DNA of 64,000 nt, taken from assembly GCF_900090295.1 (NCBI RefSeq), contig NZ_LT607753.1:6386001-6450000 (forward strand). Direction: 5' to 3'. A model generated the notes under the pieces. It did no database searches. It saw nothing but the letters and a program-made list of their open reading frames with translations, and was not told the origin of the DNA. Source of the DNA: Micromonospora coxensis. Its GTDB lineage: Bacteria > Actinomycetota > Actinomycetes > Mycobacteriales > Micromonosporaceae. This document shows positions 1 through 9,796 of this stretch, piece by piece. Position 1 is the first letter of the stretch; every line of letters begins with the position of its first letter. The position numbers were made by a program, and so were the translations under genes.

Positions 1-594
1 ATCGCCCGGGCGTTGATGCACTCGCCCCGGGTGCTCTTCCTCGACGAGCCCTCCGGCGGCCTCGACCCGCAGTCGCGGCTCTTCGTGCACGACCGGATCG
101 CCGAGCTGAAGCAGTCCGGGGTCACCGTCGTGGTGACCACCCACGACATGGACGAGGCGGAGAAGCTCTGCGACCGGGTCGGCATCGTCGACCACGGCAA
201 GCTGCTCACCCTGGACACCCCGGCCGCGCTGACCCGGACCCTGCCGGGCAGCAGCACGCTGACCCTGGTGGTCGCCGCCGGCGCCCCGGCCGAGGAGGTG
301 CAGGCCGCTCTCGGCAACGTCGCCGACGTCGAGCGGGTGGAGCGGCTGCGCGCCGGCGGCGCGGCCGGCATGCCGATGTTCCCGGGGATGCCGCCGATGC
401 CGATGCCGGAGGCCGCGCCCGACCCGGACGCCACCCTGTCGTTCCGCCTCTACACCGGCACCGCGCCGGCCAACGCCGTGCCGATGGCGTTGAAGATCCT
501 CACCGATCTGCGCTGCGAGGTCCGGGACCTCAGCATCGGCCAGCCCAGCCTCGAAGACGTCTTCATCCACCTGACCGGAAGGGAACTTCGGTGA
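1..594 (+). CDS. ABC transporter ATP-binding protein, DrrA-like (5' end outside window)
   Basis: C-terminal 197 residues of an ABC-2 type exporter ATPase, open from base 1. Visible are Walker B with its D-loop (VLFLDEPSGGLDP, first 20 codons) and the H-loop (VVVTTHDMDEAE). Walker A and the LSGG signature lie upstream of the window. It would power drug or metabolite export with the permease encoded next, whose GTG start overlaps its stop (GTGA). The C-terminal domain carries a Met/Pro-rich insert (MPMFPGMPPMPMPEA, about residues 124-141 of the visible part), which is unusual for DrrA. The C-terminal extension is otherwise of the family type. Substrate unknown; the adjacent glycosyltransferase and LAL regulators suggest a self-made natural product. 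Confidence 0.93.
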   Translation: MARALMHSPRVLFLDEPSGGLDPQSRLFVHDRIAELKQSGVTVVVTTHDMDEAEKLCDRVGIVDHGKLLTLDTPAALTRTLPGSSTLTLVVAAGAPAEEVQAALGNVADVERVERLRAGGAAGMPMFPGMPPMPMPEAAPDPDATLSFRLYTGTAPANAVPMALKILTDLRCEVRDLSIGQPSLEDVFIHLTGRELR

Positions 595-1430
595 GCGTCA
601 TCGCCCCCGCCAGCCCGCCCACGCCGTCGCCGGCCGTCACGCCCGCGTCGGTGGGAGTGCTGGACCAGCTCGCCACCTTCCGGGCGGTGCTCTGGCGCGA
701 CCTGTTCGTCACCGGCCGGGAGCTGGGCGCGTTCTTCGCCCAGGTGTTCCTCCAGCCGCTGTTCATGCTGCTGATCTTCGGCAAGGTGCTCAAGGACCTC
801 GGGTACGCCAGCGACGACTTCGCCAACGTGCTGCTGCCCGGCGTGATCGCGCTCAACGCCTTCCTGATCGGCCTGGAGAACACCGCGCTGCCGATGGTGA
901 TGGACTTCTCCTTCACCCGGGAGATCGAGGACCGGCTGCTCGCGCCGATGGCCGTCCCGCTGGTCGCCTTCGAGAAGATCGTCTTCGGGGCGATCCGGGG
1001 CCTCGTCGCCGGGATCGTGCTCATCCCGATCGGCATGCTCATGCTCGGCGTCACCTGGCCGCTGTCGACGGTGTTCCAGGTGCTCGGGGTGCTGGTGATC
1101 GGGGCGTTGGTCGGCGCGGCCATGGGGCTGACCTTCGGCACCCTGGTCCCGCCGCACCGCATCCAGATCATGTTCACCGTGACCCTGACGCCGCTGATGT
1201 TCACCGGCGCCACCCAGTTCCCGCTGCGGGCCCTGGACTCGCTGCCCTGGTTCCAGGTCATCTGCGCGATCAACCCGCTGACCTACGTCAGCGAGGCCAC
1301 CCGGTCACTGGTCGCCCCGCCGGGGGTCCAGTCGGTGCCGCTCTGGCTGGACCTGCTCGTCCTGGCCGGGGTGTTCGTGCTGTTCACCACCGTCGGCATC
1401 CGCGGCTTCATGCGCCGGGCGATGGACTAG
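591..1430 (+). CDS. ABC-2 type transporter permease, DrrB-like
   Basis: A 279-aa integral membrane protein of the DrrB/ABC-2 permease family. About six hydrophobic segments are visible, near residues 47-66, 82-98, 128-153, 158-180, 190-206 and 246-266. The N-terminal 35 residues are Pro/Ala/Ser-rich and cytoplasmic. The GTG start overlaps the stop of the ATPase gene by 4 nt, so the two are translationally coupled and should form one exporter. The glycosyltransferase gene starts 11 nt after its stop, probably in the same operon. The exported compound cannot be read from the sequence. Confidence 0.92.
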   Translation: MSVIAPASPPTPSPAVTPASVGVLDQLATFRAVLWRDLFVTGRELGAFFAQVFLQPLFMLLIFGKVLKDLGYASDDFANVLLPGVIALNAFLIGLENTALPMVMDFSFTREIEDRLLAPMAVPLVAFEKIVFGAIRGLVAGIVLIPIGMLMLGVTWPLSTVFQVLGVLVIGALVGAAMGLTFGTLVPPHRIQIMFTVTLTPLMFTGATQFPLRALDSLPWFQVICAINPLTYVSEATRSLVAPPGVQSVPLWLDLLVLAGVFVLFTTVGIRGFMRRAMD

Positions 1431-1441
1431 GGGCCGGCGCG

Positions 1442-2830
1442 GTGACGGCCGACGACGGCGTGCTGCTGATCGTCAGCTCGGGCAGCTCCGGGCTGTTCAA
1501 CCCGCTGCTCACCCTGGCCGGCGAGCTGAAACGCCGGGGGACGCGGCGGGTCCGGTTCGCCTGCACCGACGAGCGCCGGGCCGACATCGAGGGCCTGCCG
1601 GGCGACGGGGACGTACGGTTCCTGTCGCTCGGCCCGCCCCGGCTCGAGGTACGCCCGGAGCACTGGGACGACGAGACCCACCGGCGGATGTCGACCGGCT
1701 CGCGGGTGGACAACTTCGCCAGCTACGTCGACATCTCCGTCGACTACACCCACCTGCACGAGCTCTACGAACGCTGCCTGGAACTCGTCGACGAGGTGGG
1801 GCCGGCGCTGGCCGTGGTCGACTCGTTCGCCTCGTTCGGCATGGACGCGATGACCACCCGGGGCGTCCCGTTCGTCATCAGCGTCTCGGTGCCGCCGTCG
1901 AACTTCCTGCAGGACAATCTGCCGCCGACGTACCCGGTGCCGCTGTCCGGCCTGCCGCTGCACATGAGCCCGGGCCAGCAGGCCGCCAACGGCCGCCACC
2001 GGGAGGCGCTGCTGAGGACCCTGATGGAGCCCGAGCGGCTGGCCCGCAACACCGCCGCCGCCGAGCGCCGCCGGGCCGCCGGGATCGACAACGTCGAGCT
2101 GCGCCCCTCCCGGTACGCCGAGGCGGCGCAGGCGTTGCTGGCGTACACGGTCTTCGGCCTGGAGTACCCGTTCGCCACCGCCCCGGCGAAACTGCGGATG
2201 GTCGGCTCGATGGTGCCCCGGGAGATCCCCGCGAGCCCGGACGGCGCCGACCTGCGCGCCTGGCTGGACGCCCACGACTCGGTCGTCCACATCGGATTCG
2301 GCACCATCATGCGCCCGTCGGCCGCCCAGGTGGCCGCGCTGGTCGAGGTGGCCGCCCGGATCGGGCCGGAGCACCACGTGCTGTGGAAGCTGCCGGCCGA
2401 GCGGCAGCGGTTCCTGCCGCCCGCCGCCGACCTGCCGGCCAACCTGCGCATCGAGTCGTGGCTGCCCTCGCAGGTCGAGGTCCTGGCCCATCCGCACGTC
2501 CGGGTGTTCTTCAACCACGCCGCCGCCAACGCCGTGCACGAGGCGGCCTGGTTCGGTGTGCCGCAACTGGTGATGCCGTTCTGGTTCGACTGCCACGACG
2601 GCGCGGTGCGGGTCGTCGACGCCGGGGTGGCGCTGGCCGTCGAGCACGACGACGCCCTCGACGTCGCCGACATCGTGGCCAAGCTGCGCCGGCTGCTCAC
2701 CGAGCGGACCTTCGCCGACCGGGCGGCGCTGTGGCGCCGGCGGCTGCGGCAGGCCGGCGGGGTGAACGCCGCCGCCGATCTGGTGCTGCGGCTGCGTGAC
2801 GAGGCGACCCGGCCGGTCGCCGCCCGCTGA
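1442..2830 (+). CDS. GT1-family (UGT/MGT-type) glycosyltransferase
   Basis: A 462-aa GT-B fold glycosyltransferase. The N-terminal acceptor domain begins with VSSGSSGLFNPLLTLAGEL, typical of macrolide-type glycosyltransferases. The C-terminal donor domain contains the family motif around residues 358-380 (FNHAAANAVHEAAWFGVPQ, then LVMPFWFDCHD), including the nucleotide-sugar-binding His. GTG start, with AGGGG at 1429-1433 as ribosome binding site overlapping the previous stop. It is the third gene of an exporter-glycosyltransferase operon. Known relatives glycosylate polyketide aglycones or inactivate macrolides by glucosylation, so tailoring or self-resistance are both possible. Acceptor and sugar unknown. 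Confidence 0.9.
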   Translation: MTADDGVLLIVSSGSSGLFNPLLTLAGELKRRGTRRVRFACTDERRADIEGLPGDGDVRFLSLGPPRLEVRPEHWDDETHRRMSTGSRVDNFASYVDISVDYTHLHELYERCLELVDEVGPALAVVDSFASFGMDAMTTRGVPFVISVSVPPSNFLQDNLPPTYPVPLSGLPLHMSPGQQAANGRHREALLRTLMEPERLARNTAAAERRRAAGIDNVELRPSRYAEAAQALLAYTVFGLEYPFATAPAKLRMVGSMVPREIPASPDGADLRAWLDAHDSVVHIGFGTIMRPSAAQVAALVEVAARIGPEHHVLWKLPAERQRFLPPAADLPANLRIESWLPSQVEVLAHPHVRVFFNHAAANAVHEAAWFGVPQLVMPFWFDCHDGAVRVVDAGVALAVEHDDALDVADIVAKLRRLLTERTFADRAALWRRRLRQAGGVNAAADLVLRLRDEATRPVAAR

Positions 2831-2847
2831 CCTCGCCCCCCCTCGCA

Positions 2848-2887
2848 CGACGGCGCGCCCCGGTGGTCCTCCACCGGGGCGCCGTCG
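2848..2887. terminator. Bidirectional hairpin terminator between the glycosyltransferase and LAL1
   Basis: Long inverted repeat with 8+9 paired bases, a 2-nt bulge in the left arm (CG at 2856-2857) and a TCCT loop. It lies between convergent genes, 17 nt after the glycosyltransferase stop and 14 nt past the LAL1 stop. There is no U-tract, as is usual in actinomycetes. Confidence 0.75.
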
Positions 2888-2901
2888 TCGGGTACGGGCG
2901 C

Positions 2902-5706
2902 TCACACCGCCGCGCCGGAGACCTCCTCGGCCAGCGGCTCGGCGTGCCCGACGAGCCGGGCCGGCAGGTCGGTGCGGCGCTTGACGTCCAGCTTGCGGTA
3001 GACCCGGGTCAGGTGCTGCTCCACGGTGCTGACCGTGATGAACAGCTTGCTGGAGATCTGCCGGTTGGTGTGCCCCTGGGCGGCCAGCGCGGCCACCCGG
3101 CGCTCGGCCTCGCTCAGCCCGTCCTCCGGCTCCGGGGTCTCCGCCGTCGGGTACCCGGCCGGCGCGCCGGCGCCCGGCTCGCGGCGGACCAGCCGCTGGG
3201 CCAGCACCGACGCCCCGCAGTCCTGCGCGAGCTGGTACGCCCGGCGGACCAGCAGCCGGGCCCGCGCCGAGTCGCCGGCCCGTTGCAGGGTCTGGCCGGT
3301 GTCGCCGAGGGCCCGGACCAGCTCCAGCCGGTCCCCGCAGGACTGGAGCAGGTTGACCGCCTCGGAGAGCAGCTTGCGCCGGTGGTCGGGGGCGGCGGTG
3401 GTGGCGAGCAGCCGCAGCGTACGGCCCCGGGTCCGGTCGTCCACGCCGTGCGGCACCCGCAGCTGCTCCTGCAGCAGCTGGGTGGCGTGCGTCTTGTTGC
3501 CGATGCCCAGCTGCACCCGGGCCATCTCCAGCCGCCACGGCGCCAGCCCGGCCACGTCCACGCCCCAGGTGCGCATCAGCTCGCCGCAGCGGCGCAGATC
3601 GGCGCTCGCCGCGTGCGGGCGGCCCAGCGCCAGGTGGTGCCGCGCCCGGGCGGCCAGGTAGTGCAGGCCGAGCGGGGTGCGGAACATGCCCGGGGGCACC
3701 GGCTGGGCCAGCCAGCGGTCGGCCTCACCGAACCGGCCGGCCTCGGTCGCGCAGGCGATCAGCGTGGCCAGCGGCCCGGCGACGGCCACCCCCCAGGCCG
3801 GCGGCGGGACGTCCTCCAGCGCCGCCCGGGCGTGGTCCTCGGCGCCGGGCAGGTCACCCAGGCGCAGCGCCGCCTCGGCCCGCAGCGCCCGGATCACCGC
3901 CCGCCACACCGGGGCGTGCCGTACGGCCGGCCGGTCGAGCAGCAGGTCACCCCAGACGGCGACCCGGTCGGCGCGGCCCGACCAGAGCAGGGCCAGCAGC
4001 GGCGCGGTCAGCAGGGGCAGGGTCCCGTCGTCGCCGTGGTGCCGGTGCAGCATCTGCTCGGCGGCGGTGACGGCGTCGTGCTCGCCGGTCGGGGTCAGCG
4101 CCGCGGTGAGCGCGGCCAGCGCCTGCAACTGGGGACCGCCGGTGCCCACCCGGCCGCCGGCGCCGGCGGCGTCGCGCAGGTTCGTCAGGTGCTCGGGGTG
4201 GGAGAGGCAGAGCAGCAGCCGCATGACGCGCAGCCGGCCGGACGCGCCGGTGGGTCCGTCGTCGTCGGCCGTGCAGCCCTCGACCAGCTCGGCGGCCTCC
4301 TCCGCCCGCCCCTGCCAGAGCAGGTACGGCACGGCGGTCAGCGCGTCTCCGGCGGGCCCCCGCCCGGCGCGGACGGTCTCCACCAGGTGGGCGAGCTGCC
4401 CGGTGACGGCCAGCGGGTTGACCTGCCAGCGGGCGCTGACCATCATCGCGGCGGTGGCGGCCCGCTGCGGCTCGTCCACCTCGGCGCGGGCCACCAGGCG
4501 CAGGCAGGTGGCGGCCACGTCGGGCCGTCCGGAGGCCAGCGCGTGGGCGGCGGCGTCCTGCAGCACCGGCACCGTCCAGCCGGCGTCCGCCCAGCCCGCG
4601 GCGACCAGGTGCTCGGCGACCGTGGTCGGCTCCGCGCCGTGCTCGTGCAGCACCTCGGCCGCCCGCTGGTGCATGCCCCGCCGCTCCTCGGGGGACATGT
4701 CGGCCAGGATCGAGCGCAGGATCCGCGGGTGGCGCAGCTGGTCGCTGTCCATCAGGCCCGAGGTGCGCAGCACCCGTACCGCCGGCACGGCCGCCTCGGG
4801 CACCATGTCGAGCAGGTGGCCGAGCAGGTCCGTCGGGGTCGGCCGGTTCAGCACCGCCAGCGCCTGCGCGACCCGCCGGACGCCGGGCTCGTGGCGGTAG
4901 AGGCAGCCGAGCACCGCCTGGTCGAAGGCGTCGCCGAAGGCGAGCTCCGGCGCCGGGTCGTCCGTCCCGTCCGGGCTCCGCTCGTCGATCAACGCGCGGG
5001 TGAGCAGCGGGTTGCCGCCGGTCATGCTGAGGCAGCGCTCGGCGGTCTCCCGGGCGGTCCCGGCCTCGTCGTCGACCAGGCGGGCGATGGCGTCGACGGT
5101 CAGCGGTGGCAGCGTGATCCGGGAGAAGTGCGGCTGGCTGAGCAGCTCGGCGCGGAACAGCGGGTGCGCCGGGCGCAGCGCCGACGCCTCGGCGAGCACC
5201 ACCATGATCGGGGCGTGGCGCAGCCGGCGGGTGACGTAGAGCAGGCAGTGCAGGGAGGCGGGGTCGGCGTGGTGCACGTCGTCGACGAGGAGCACGAGCG
5301 GTCCGGGGCCGGCGAGGTCGAGCAGCGCGGTGAAGAGCCCGTGCAGCAGGGGCGCCCAGGCCCGGTCCCCGGCGGACGACGCGTCCGCGCCCGGCTCCGG
5401 CAGGGGTACGGCGACGGCGTCGCGCACCAGGCCGTGCAGCCGGGCCGAGGTCTCGTCGTCGAAGCGCGCGCTGTGCAGCAACTGCTCCAGCACCCCCAGC
5501 GGGAGCCCGCGTTCCGCCCGGGAGCCCGCCGCGGCGACCGCCCGCCCCCCGGCGGACGCGGTCCACTCGCTGAACGACTCCAGCAGGCTCGTCTTGCCGC
5601 TGCCCACCGCCCCCGTGACGAGCGCGACCTGTCCCCGCTGCTGCTCCTCACAGGCGTGGAAGGCCCGCCGCAGCCGGGCGATCTGTTCTTCTCGCTGTAC
5701 CAGCAC
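2902..5706 (-). CDS. LAL-type (large LuxR family) transcriptional regulator 1
   Basis: A 934-aa LAL regulator: N-terminal AAA/STAND-type ATPase, long helical middle part, C-terminal LuxR helix-turn-helix. Walker A is GAVGSGKT at residues 32-39 and Walker B is VLLVDDVHHAD. The last 65 residues hold the HTH (LSEAERRVAALAAQGHTN, then STVEQHLTRVYRKLDV). I chose GTG at 5706 because AGAGAGG sits 7 nt upstream; the frame stays open to 5805 but that extension is low complexity. LAL proteins such as PikD activate polyketide clusters, so this is a probable pathway-specific activator. It is a close paralogue of the neighbouring LAL2, suggesting duplication. Confidence 0.92.
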   Translation of the reverse strand: MLVQREEQIARLRRAFHACEEQQRGQVALVTGAVGSGKTSLLESFSEWTASAGGRAVAAAGSRAERGLPLGVLEQLLHSARFDDETSARLHGLVRDAVAVPLPEPGADASSAGDRAWAPLLHGLFTALLDLAGPGPLVLLVDDVHHADPASLHCLLYVTRRLRHAPIMVVLAEASALRPAHPLFRAELLSQPHFSRITLPPLTVDAIARLVDDEAGTARETAERCLSMTGGNPLLTRALIDERSPDGTDDPAPELAFGDAFDQAVLGCLYRHEPGVRRVAQALAVLNRPTPTDLLGHLLDMVPEAAVPAVRVLRTSGLMDSDQLRHPRILRSILADMSPEERRGMHQRAAEVLHEHGAEPTTVAEHLVAAGWADAGWTVPVLQDAAAHALASGRPDVAATCLRLVARAEVDEPQRAATAAMMVSARWQVNPLAVTGQLAHLVETVRAGRGPAGDALTAVPYLLWQGRAEEAAELVEGCTADDDGPTGASGRLRVMRLLLCLSHPEHLTNLRDAAGAGGRVGTGGPQLQALAALTAALTPTGEHDAVTAAEQMLHRHHGDDGTLPLLTAPLLALLWSGRADRVAVWGDLLLDRPAVRHAPVWRAVIRALRAEAALRLGDLPGAEDHARAALEDVPPPAWGVAVAGPLATLIACATEAGRFGEADRWLAQPVPPGMFRTPLGLHYLAARARHHLALGRPHAASADLRRCGELMRTWGVDVAGLAPWRLEMARVQLGIGNKTHATQLLQEQLRVPHGVDDRTRGRTLRLLATTAAPDHRRKLLSEAVNLLQSCGDRLELVRALGDTGQTLQRAGDSARARLLVRRAYQLAQDCGASVLAQRLVRREPGAGAPAGYPTAETPEPEDGLSEAERRVAALAAQGHTNRQISSKLFITVSTVEQHLTRVYRKLDVKRRTDLPARLVGHAEPLAEEVSGAAV

Positions 5707-6271
5707 CGTGTCGACCTCTCTCCCGCGCGGTGCCGCACCAGACGCACCGATGCTGGCCGACGCCGCCCCCCCAGTACCGGACGGTGGCCGCTCCGCCCCG
5801 TGCACCCGGTCAGGACCGCGGGTAGGGGTGGACGCACCCGGCCACCGAGCCGGGTGGACATGACTGTCCTCATCGGACCGCGCCTTCCCCCGACGGCGAG
5901 CGATCCGGTTGCAGGGAGTCTGGCACCGGCTGCGGCGTGCGACAACGGGCTCGGGACCCCATCGTTCCTTCCGTAAGCGTGCGGCCCTCGTGGCACGTTA
6001 GGGGTTGCGCCACAAGGGGTCAGGGGGGTGTGCTGCCGGTCGTGCGGCGGCAGGTGTCGTCGTGGTGCACAGCAGGTTTCGCGCGGGTGGCGCCGGCCGG
6101 TGTCCGTCGCGCCGGCAGGTCGATGGGACCGCCGTCGGTCGAGATCGCCACCGTGACCCCGGCTGGAGCGGCGGCGGACGCCGTCCGCCGGCCGTTTGCC
6201 GGGGCCGGGACATCCGGGCAGGGGGCAGCGGCGTACGGGCGCACGGCCCGCCTCGCCCGTGGGCCGGGGAG
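5707..6271. other. Intergenic region between the two LAL genes; no gene seen
   Basis: 565 bases without a supportable coding region; the open frames here lack family similarity and ribosome binding sites. It must hold the LAL1 promoter. Two copies of the recurrent TAGGGG-cored motif lie here on the + strand: GTAGGGGTGG at 5822-5831 and TTAGGGGTTG at 5998-6007. Confidence 0.5.
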
Positions 6272-9040
6272 TCAGCGGCCGGGGCGCAGCCGGGCGGCCA
6301 GTTCGCTGCGGGACTGGACGTCGAGCTTGCGGTAGATCCGGGTCAGCCGCTGCTCGATGGCGCTGACCGTGAGGAACATCCGCTCGGCGATCTCCCGGTT
6401 GGTGTGCCCCTGGGCGGCCAGCGCGGCCACCCGGGACTCGGCCTCGCTGAGCCCCGTCACCAGCAGCGCCGCCTCGCCGCCGGGGTCGACGGAGCCGTCC
6501 CGGGCGGTGGCGGCGGGGCGCAGCACGGGTACGCCGCACTCCTGGGCGAGCGTGCGGGCCGCCCGGGAGGCGTCCCGCGCCTGCCGCAGGTCACCGGCCT
6601 GCTGGTAGGCCTGGCCCAGGTCGGTGAGGGTGTGCGCCAGGGTCATCCGGTCGCCGCACTGGCGCAACAGCCGGACGGCGGTGCGCAGGTGCCGGACCCG
6701 GTCGGGCCCGTCCTCCGTCGCGGCCAGCACCCGCAGCGCGCCCGCCCGGTACCGCACGTGCATCGGCCGCAGCAGCCCCAGCTGTTCCCGGACCAGCCGT
6801 TCGGCCTGCTGCCGGCGGCCCATCATCAGCAGCGCCCGCGCCGACTCGGTGCGCCACGGCACGAGGGCCGGCAGGTCGAGTCGCCAGGACGTCATCAGCT
6901 GGCCGCAGAGCTGGAAGTCCGCCAGCGCGGTGTCCGGGCTGCCGGAGGCCAGCGCGTGCGCGCCGCGGGCGTGCAGGTAGTGCAGGCCGAACGGGGTCTC
7001 GAACAGCGCCGGTGGCACCGGGACCCGCAGGCAGGCCGCTGCCGCGTCCCACTCCTGCAGGCCGGTCAGGGCCCCCAGCCGGACGGCGAGCGGCAGGCCG
7101 ACCACCACACCCCACCCCTTCGGCGAGAGCCGGTGCAGCGCCCCCTCGGCCAGGTCCCGGGCCCGGGTCAGCTCACCCCGCCGGCCGGCGACGACCGCCG
7201 ACAGGACGGCGATCATGGCCGTCGGGGTGGGGTGTCCGCGGTCGGCGGCCGCGCGTTCCAGCCGTTCGCACCAGTCCCCGGCGAGGTCGAGCCGGTCGGC
7301 GTAGATCATCGCGGTGACCGCGCAGACGGCGGTCCACATGCTCGCCTCGTCGTCGAGTCCGAGGGTGGCCAGGGCACGTTCGGCGTCCTCGACGGCGCCG
7401 GTGTCGCCGCGTTCGAGCACGGACCCCAGCATGGTGACACCGCGCAGGCGGCGCTTGACCCGGGCCAGGGTCAGCGGGTCCCGGCCGGCGACGTGCGGTC
7501 GGCCCCGGTCGCACACCGCGATCCCGGGATACAGGGTGGCCATCCACCCCCTGGTGACGAGCAGTTCGGCGGCGGAGCGCGGGTCGTCGCTGTCGGCCCG
7601 CCGGTCGAGGTGGCGGATGAGTTCGACCGCCCGGTCGATCTGGCCGTGCCACAGCAGGTACTGGATCGGCCCCGCCGCCTGTCGGCCACCCAGGTGGCCC
7701 GCCTGCACGGCGGTGGCGACCCCCAGCAGGTGGGGGACGGCGGCCTGGGGGTCGAGGCGCCATTCGGCGCGGGCCAGGCCGGAGCGGATCCGGGCCCGCA
7801 GGCACTCGTCGGCGCAGTCGCGGTTGGCGCGGCGCAGGAACCGCCGCGCGGTGTCCACCTCGCCGTCGATCATCGCCTGTTCCCCGGCGTCCAGCAGCGT
7901 CTGGGCCATCCAGGGCTCGTCGAGGGCGTCGGTGCGGACCAGGTGCGCGGCGACCCGGGCCGGTGGCGCGCCGTCGGAGTGCAGCAGGCAGGCGGCGGCC
8001 CGGTGCAGCCGGGCGCGCTCCTCCACCGTCATGCCGTCGAGCACCGCCTGGCCGACCGCCGGGTGGGACAGCCCGTCGTCGGTGATCAGGCCCGCGCTGG
8101 TCGACGCGTCGATCGCCCGTAGGTTCCACTCCGAGCGGAGCCCGACGAGGTGGGAGAGCAGGGGGCCGTGCAGCGGCTCCTCGGTCACCGCCAGCGCACG
8201 GGCGGTCTCCAGCACCAGGCGGTCGCAGCGGTAGAGGCAGCTCAGCACCGCCTCGCGGAACGCCTCCGCGGCGACCGGCCGGTCCGCCCGTCCGCCGGCG
8301 GCCTGGTGGTCGTCGGCCAACGCCTGCACAAGCAGGGGGTTGCCGCCGCTGATCCGGTGCGCCTCCTCGGTGATGGTCCGGGCCACCGGCACGCCGAGCC
8401 GGTCGGCCAGGACCCGGTACGTTCCGTCCCGGCTGAGCAGGGGTAGCCGGACGCGGTGCAGACGCGCGGGCTGCAGCAGCTCCGCGTAGACGGTGGGATG
8501 CCACGGCCCGGTCCGGGGCGACTCGCTGAGGACGATCAGCAGGGGGAGCCCGGCCACCCGCCGGGCGGCGTAGTCGAGGCAGCGCAGCGACGGCACGTCG
8601 GCGTGGTGGACGTCGTCGATCGCGATGACGAGCGGTTGCCGCCCGGCCAGTTCCAGCAGCTCGCCGCCGAGCGCGGCGATGATCGGGGCGAGCTGCTCCT
8701 CGTCCTCGTCCGCCTCGGTCCAGGCGACGGCGCCCTGGTCGATCAGCCGCCCGATCCGGTCGCGGACGGCGTCGTCCAGCGTGGCGGTGCGGACGAGTTG
8801 GCGGACCACCTCCAGCGGCACGGTGCGCTCGGCGCGGGAGGCGCTCGCGCCGACGAATCCCACGCCGGCCTCGACCGCCCGCCGGGCGAAGGCGTGCAGC
8901 AGGCTGGTCTTGCCGGCGCCGACGGGCCCCGACACCGCGGTCACCGGCGGGGTGGCGGGAGACGGGCCGCCGGGTCGCAGCAGGTCGCCGAGGCGGTCGG
9001 TGAGGACGTCGAGCTGCGGGCTCCGTTCGACAAGTGTCAT
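6272..9040 (-). CDS. LAL-type (large LuxR family) transcriptional regulator 2
   Basis: A 922-aa LAL regulator with the same layout as LAL1. Walker A is GPVGAGKT at residues 38-45, Walker B is LVIAIDDVHHAD, and the C-terminal LuxR HTH (LSEAESRVAALAAQGHTN, then SAIEQRLTRIYRKLDV) runs to within a few residues of the stop. ATG at 9040 (MTLVERSPQL) is preferred over the longer open frame to 9157 because family members begin just before this LVERxxQL motif. It lies 565 nt upstream of LAL1 in the same orientation; the long gap suggests separate promoters. Probable activator of the neighbouring biosynthetic genes. Confidence 0.9.
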   Translation of the reverse strand: MTLVERSPQLDVLTDRLGDLLRPGGPSPATPPVTAVSGPVGAGKTSLLHAFARRAVEAGVGFVGASASRAERTVPLEVVRQLVRTATLDDAVRDRIGRLIDQGAVAWTEADEDEEQLAPIIAALGGELLELAGRQPLVIAIDDVHHADVPSLRCLDYAARRVAGLPLLIVLSESPRTGPWHPTVYAELLQPARLHRVRLPLLSRDGTYRVLADRLGVPVARTITEEAHRISGGNPLLVQALADDHQAAGGRADRPVAAEAFREAVLSCLYRCDRLVLETARALAVTEEPLHGPLLSHLVGLRSEWNLRAIDASTSAGLITDDGLSHPAVGQAVLDGMTVEERARLHRAAACLLHSDGAPPARVAAHLVRTDALDEPWMAQTLLDAGEQAMIDGEVDTARRFLRRANRDCADECLRARIRSGLARAEWRLDPQAAVPHLLGVATAVQAGHLGGRQAAGPIQYLLWHGQIDRAVELIRHLDRRADSDDPRSAAELLVTRGWMATLYPGIAVCDRGRPHVAGRDPLTLARVKRRLRGVTMLGSVLERGDTGAVEDAERALATLGLDDEASMWTAVCAVTAMIYADRLDLAGDWCERLERAAADRGHPTPTAMIAVLSAVVAGRRGELTRARDLAEGALHRLSPKGWGVVVGLPLAVRLGALTGLQEWDAAAACLRVPVPPALFETPFGLHYLHARGAHALASGSPDTALADFQLCGQLMTSWRLDLPALVPWRTESARALLMMGRRQQAERLVREQLGLLRPMHVRYRAGALRVLAATEDGPDRVRHLRTAVRLLRQCGDRMTLAHTLTDLGQAYQQAGDLRQARDASRAARTLAQECGVPVLRPAATARDGSVDPGGEAALLVTGLSEAESRVAALAAQGHTNREIAERMFLTVSAIEQRLTRIYRKLDVQSRSELAARLRPGR

Positions 9041-9754
9041 GGGCGGCGTCCCGTATCGCGCACGGTCACCGCAGCCACCCGGTGACCCGTCCGTCCGGGG
9101 TCCGCCTGCTCTCCCACTCGCGTCCGAGCCCGCCCGATCCTCGACACATTCTTGCATCCGAAAATATAGCCAGCGATTCTACGTCGCATGGAAGTCATCG
9201 ACCAACGTGCCTGGTCTGTAGCTTCGACATCCTGCTTCCACCTGCTAATTCGGCAATTCGACGAGCCGCCCCGGACACATCCCTCGCTATCGATCATCAT
9301 GCATCGTGGGAGTATGTCAGCCCGGCAAATGGGCGGCAAGTCGAGGTTTGTAAAGGATAGGCAAACATCCGTTTGGGTGCACGCGGACCGGTGGTCGCCG
9401 CCCGGCGGGCCCGGCGGTGGACAGTTGTGACCCGGATTCGGAACGTGACGTCGCCGGCGTCAGTGGTCGGTTGGTGTCGTTTCTCGGGGTTGCCGGCAAT
9501 GGGGCGGAAAACATCTCGCCGCCCCGATGGCCCTTCTGGTGGCGCTTCTCCGGTTCGGGCGGCTGATCCGCTCCCGGCGCTCCGGCCGGTCCAGCGCGCG
9601 CTCCCGGGTGCGTCGGTGCCGGTCCGGTCGGCGCGTCGTGACCCGCCGCCCCGCCGCCGGTCGGCGCGACCCGGCCGCCTTGGCGGGGCGGATGTCCTGC
9701 TCAGTCCGGGCGGCGCCCCGGCTCCGCCGCCGCCCGCGCGTTGCGGTGCGGGGG

Positions 9755-9796
9755 TCGGCGCCCACCCGCCGCGCCGGGCCGGCGGGTGGGCGCCGA
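9755..9796. repeat. Perfect 16-bp inverted repeat with 10-nt loop
   Basis: Left arm 9755-9770 (TCGGCGCCCACCCGCC) is exactly complementary to 9781-9796, with loop GCGCCGGGCC. It looks like a rho-independent terminator, yet it lies in a divergent intergenic region where no annotated transcript ends. It may terminate an unannotated RNA. Confidence 0.55.

Noticed and set aside
2863..5976. 1037-codon open frame on the plus strand
   Set aside because: Antisense shadow of LAL1, with Gln/Gly/Arg-rich low-complexity product.
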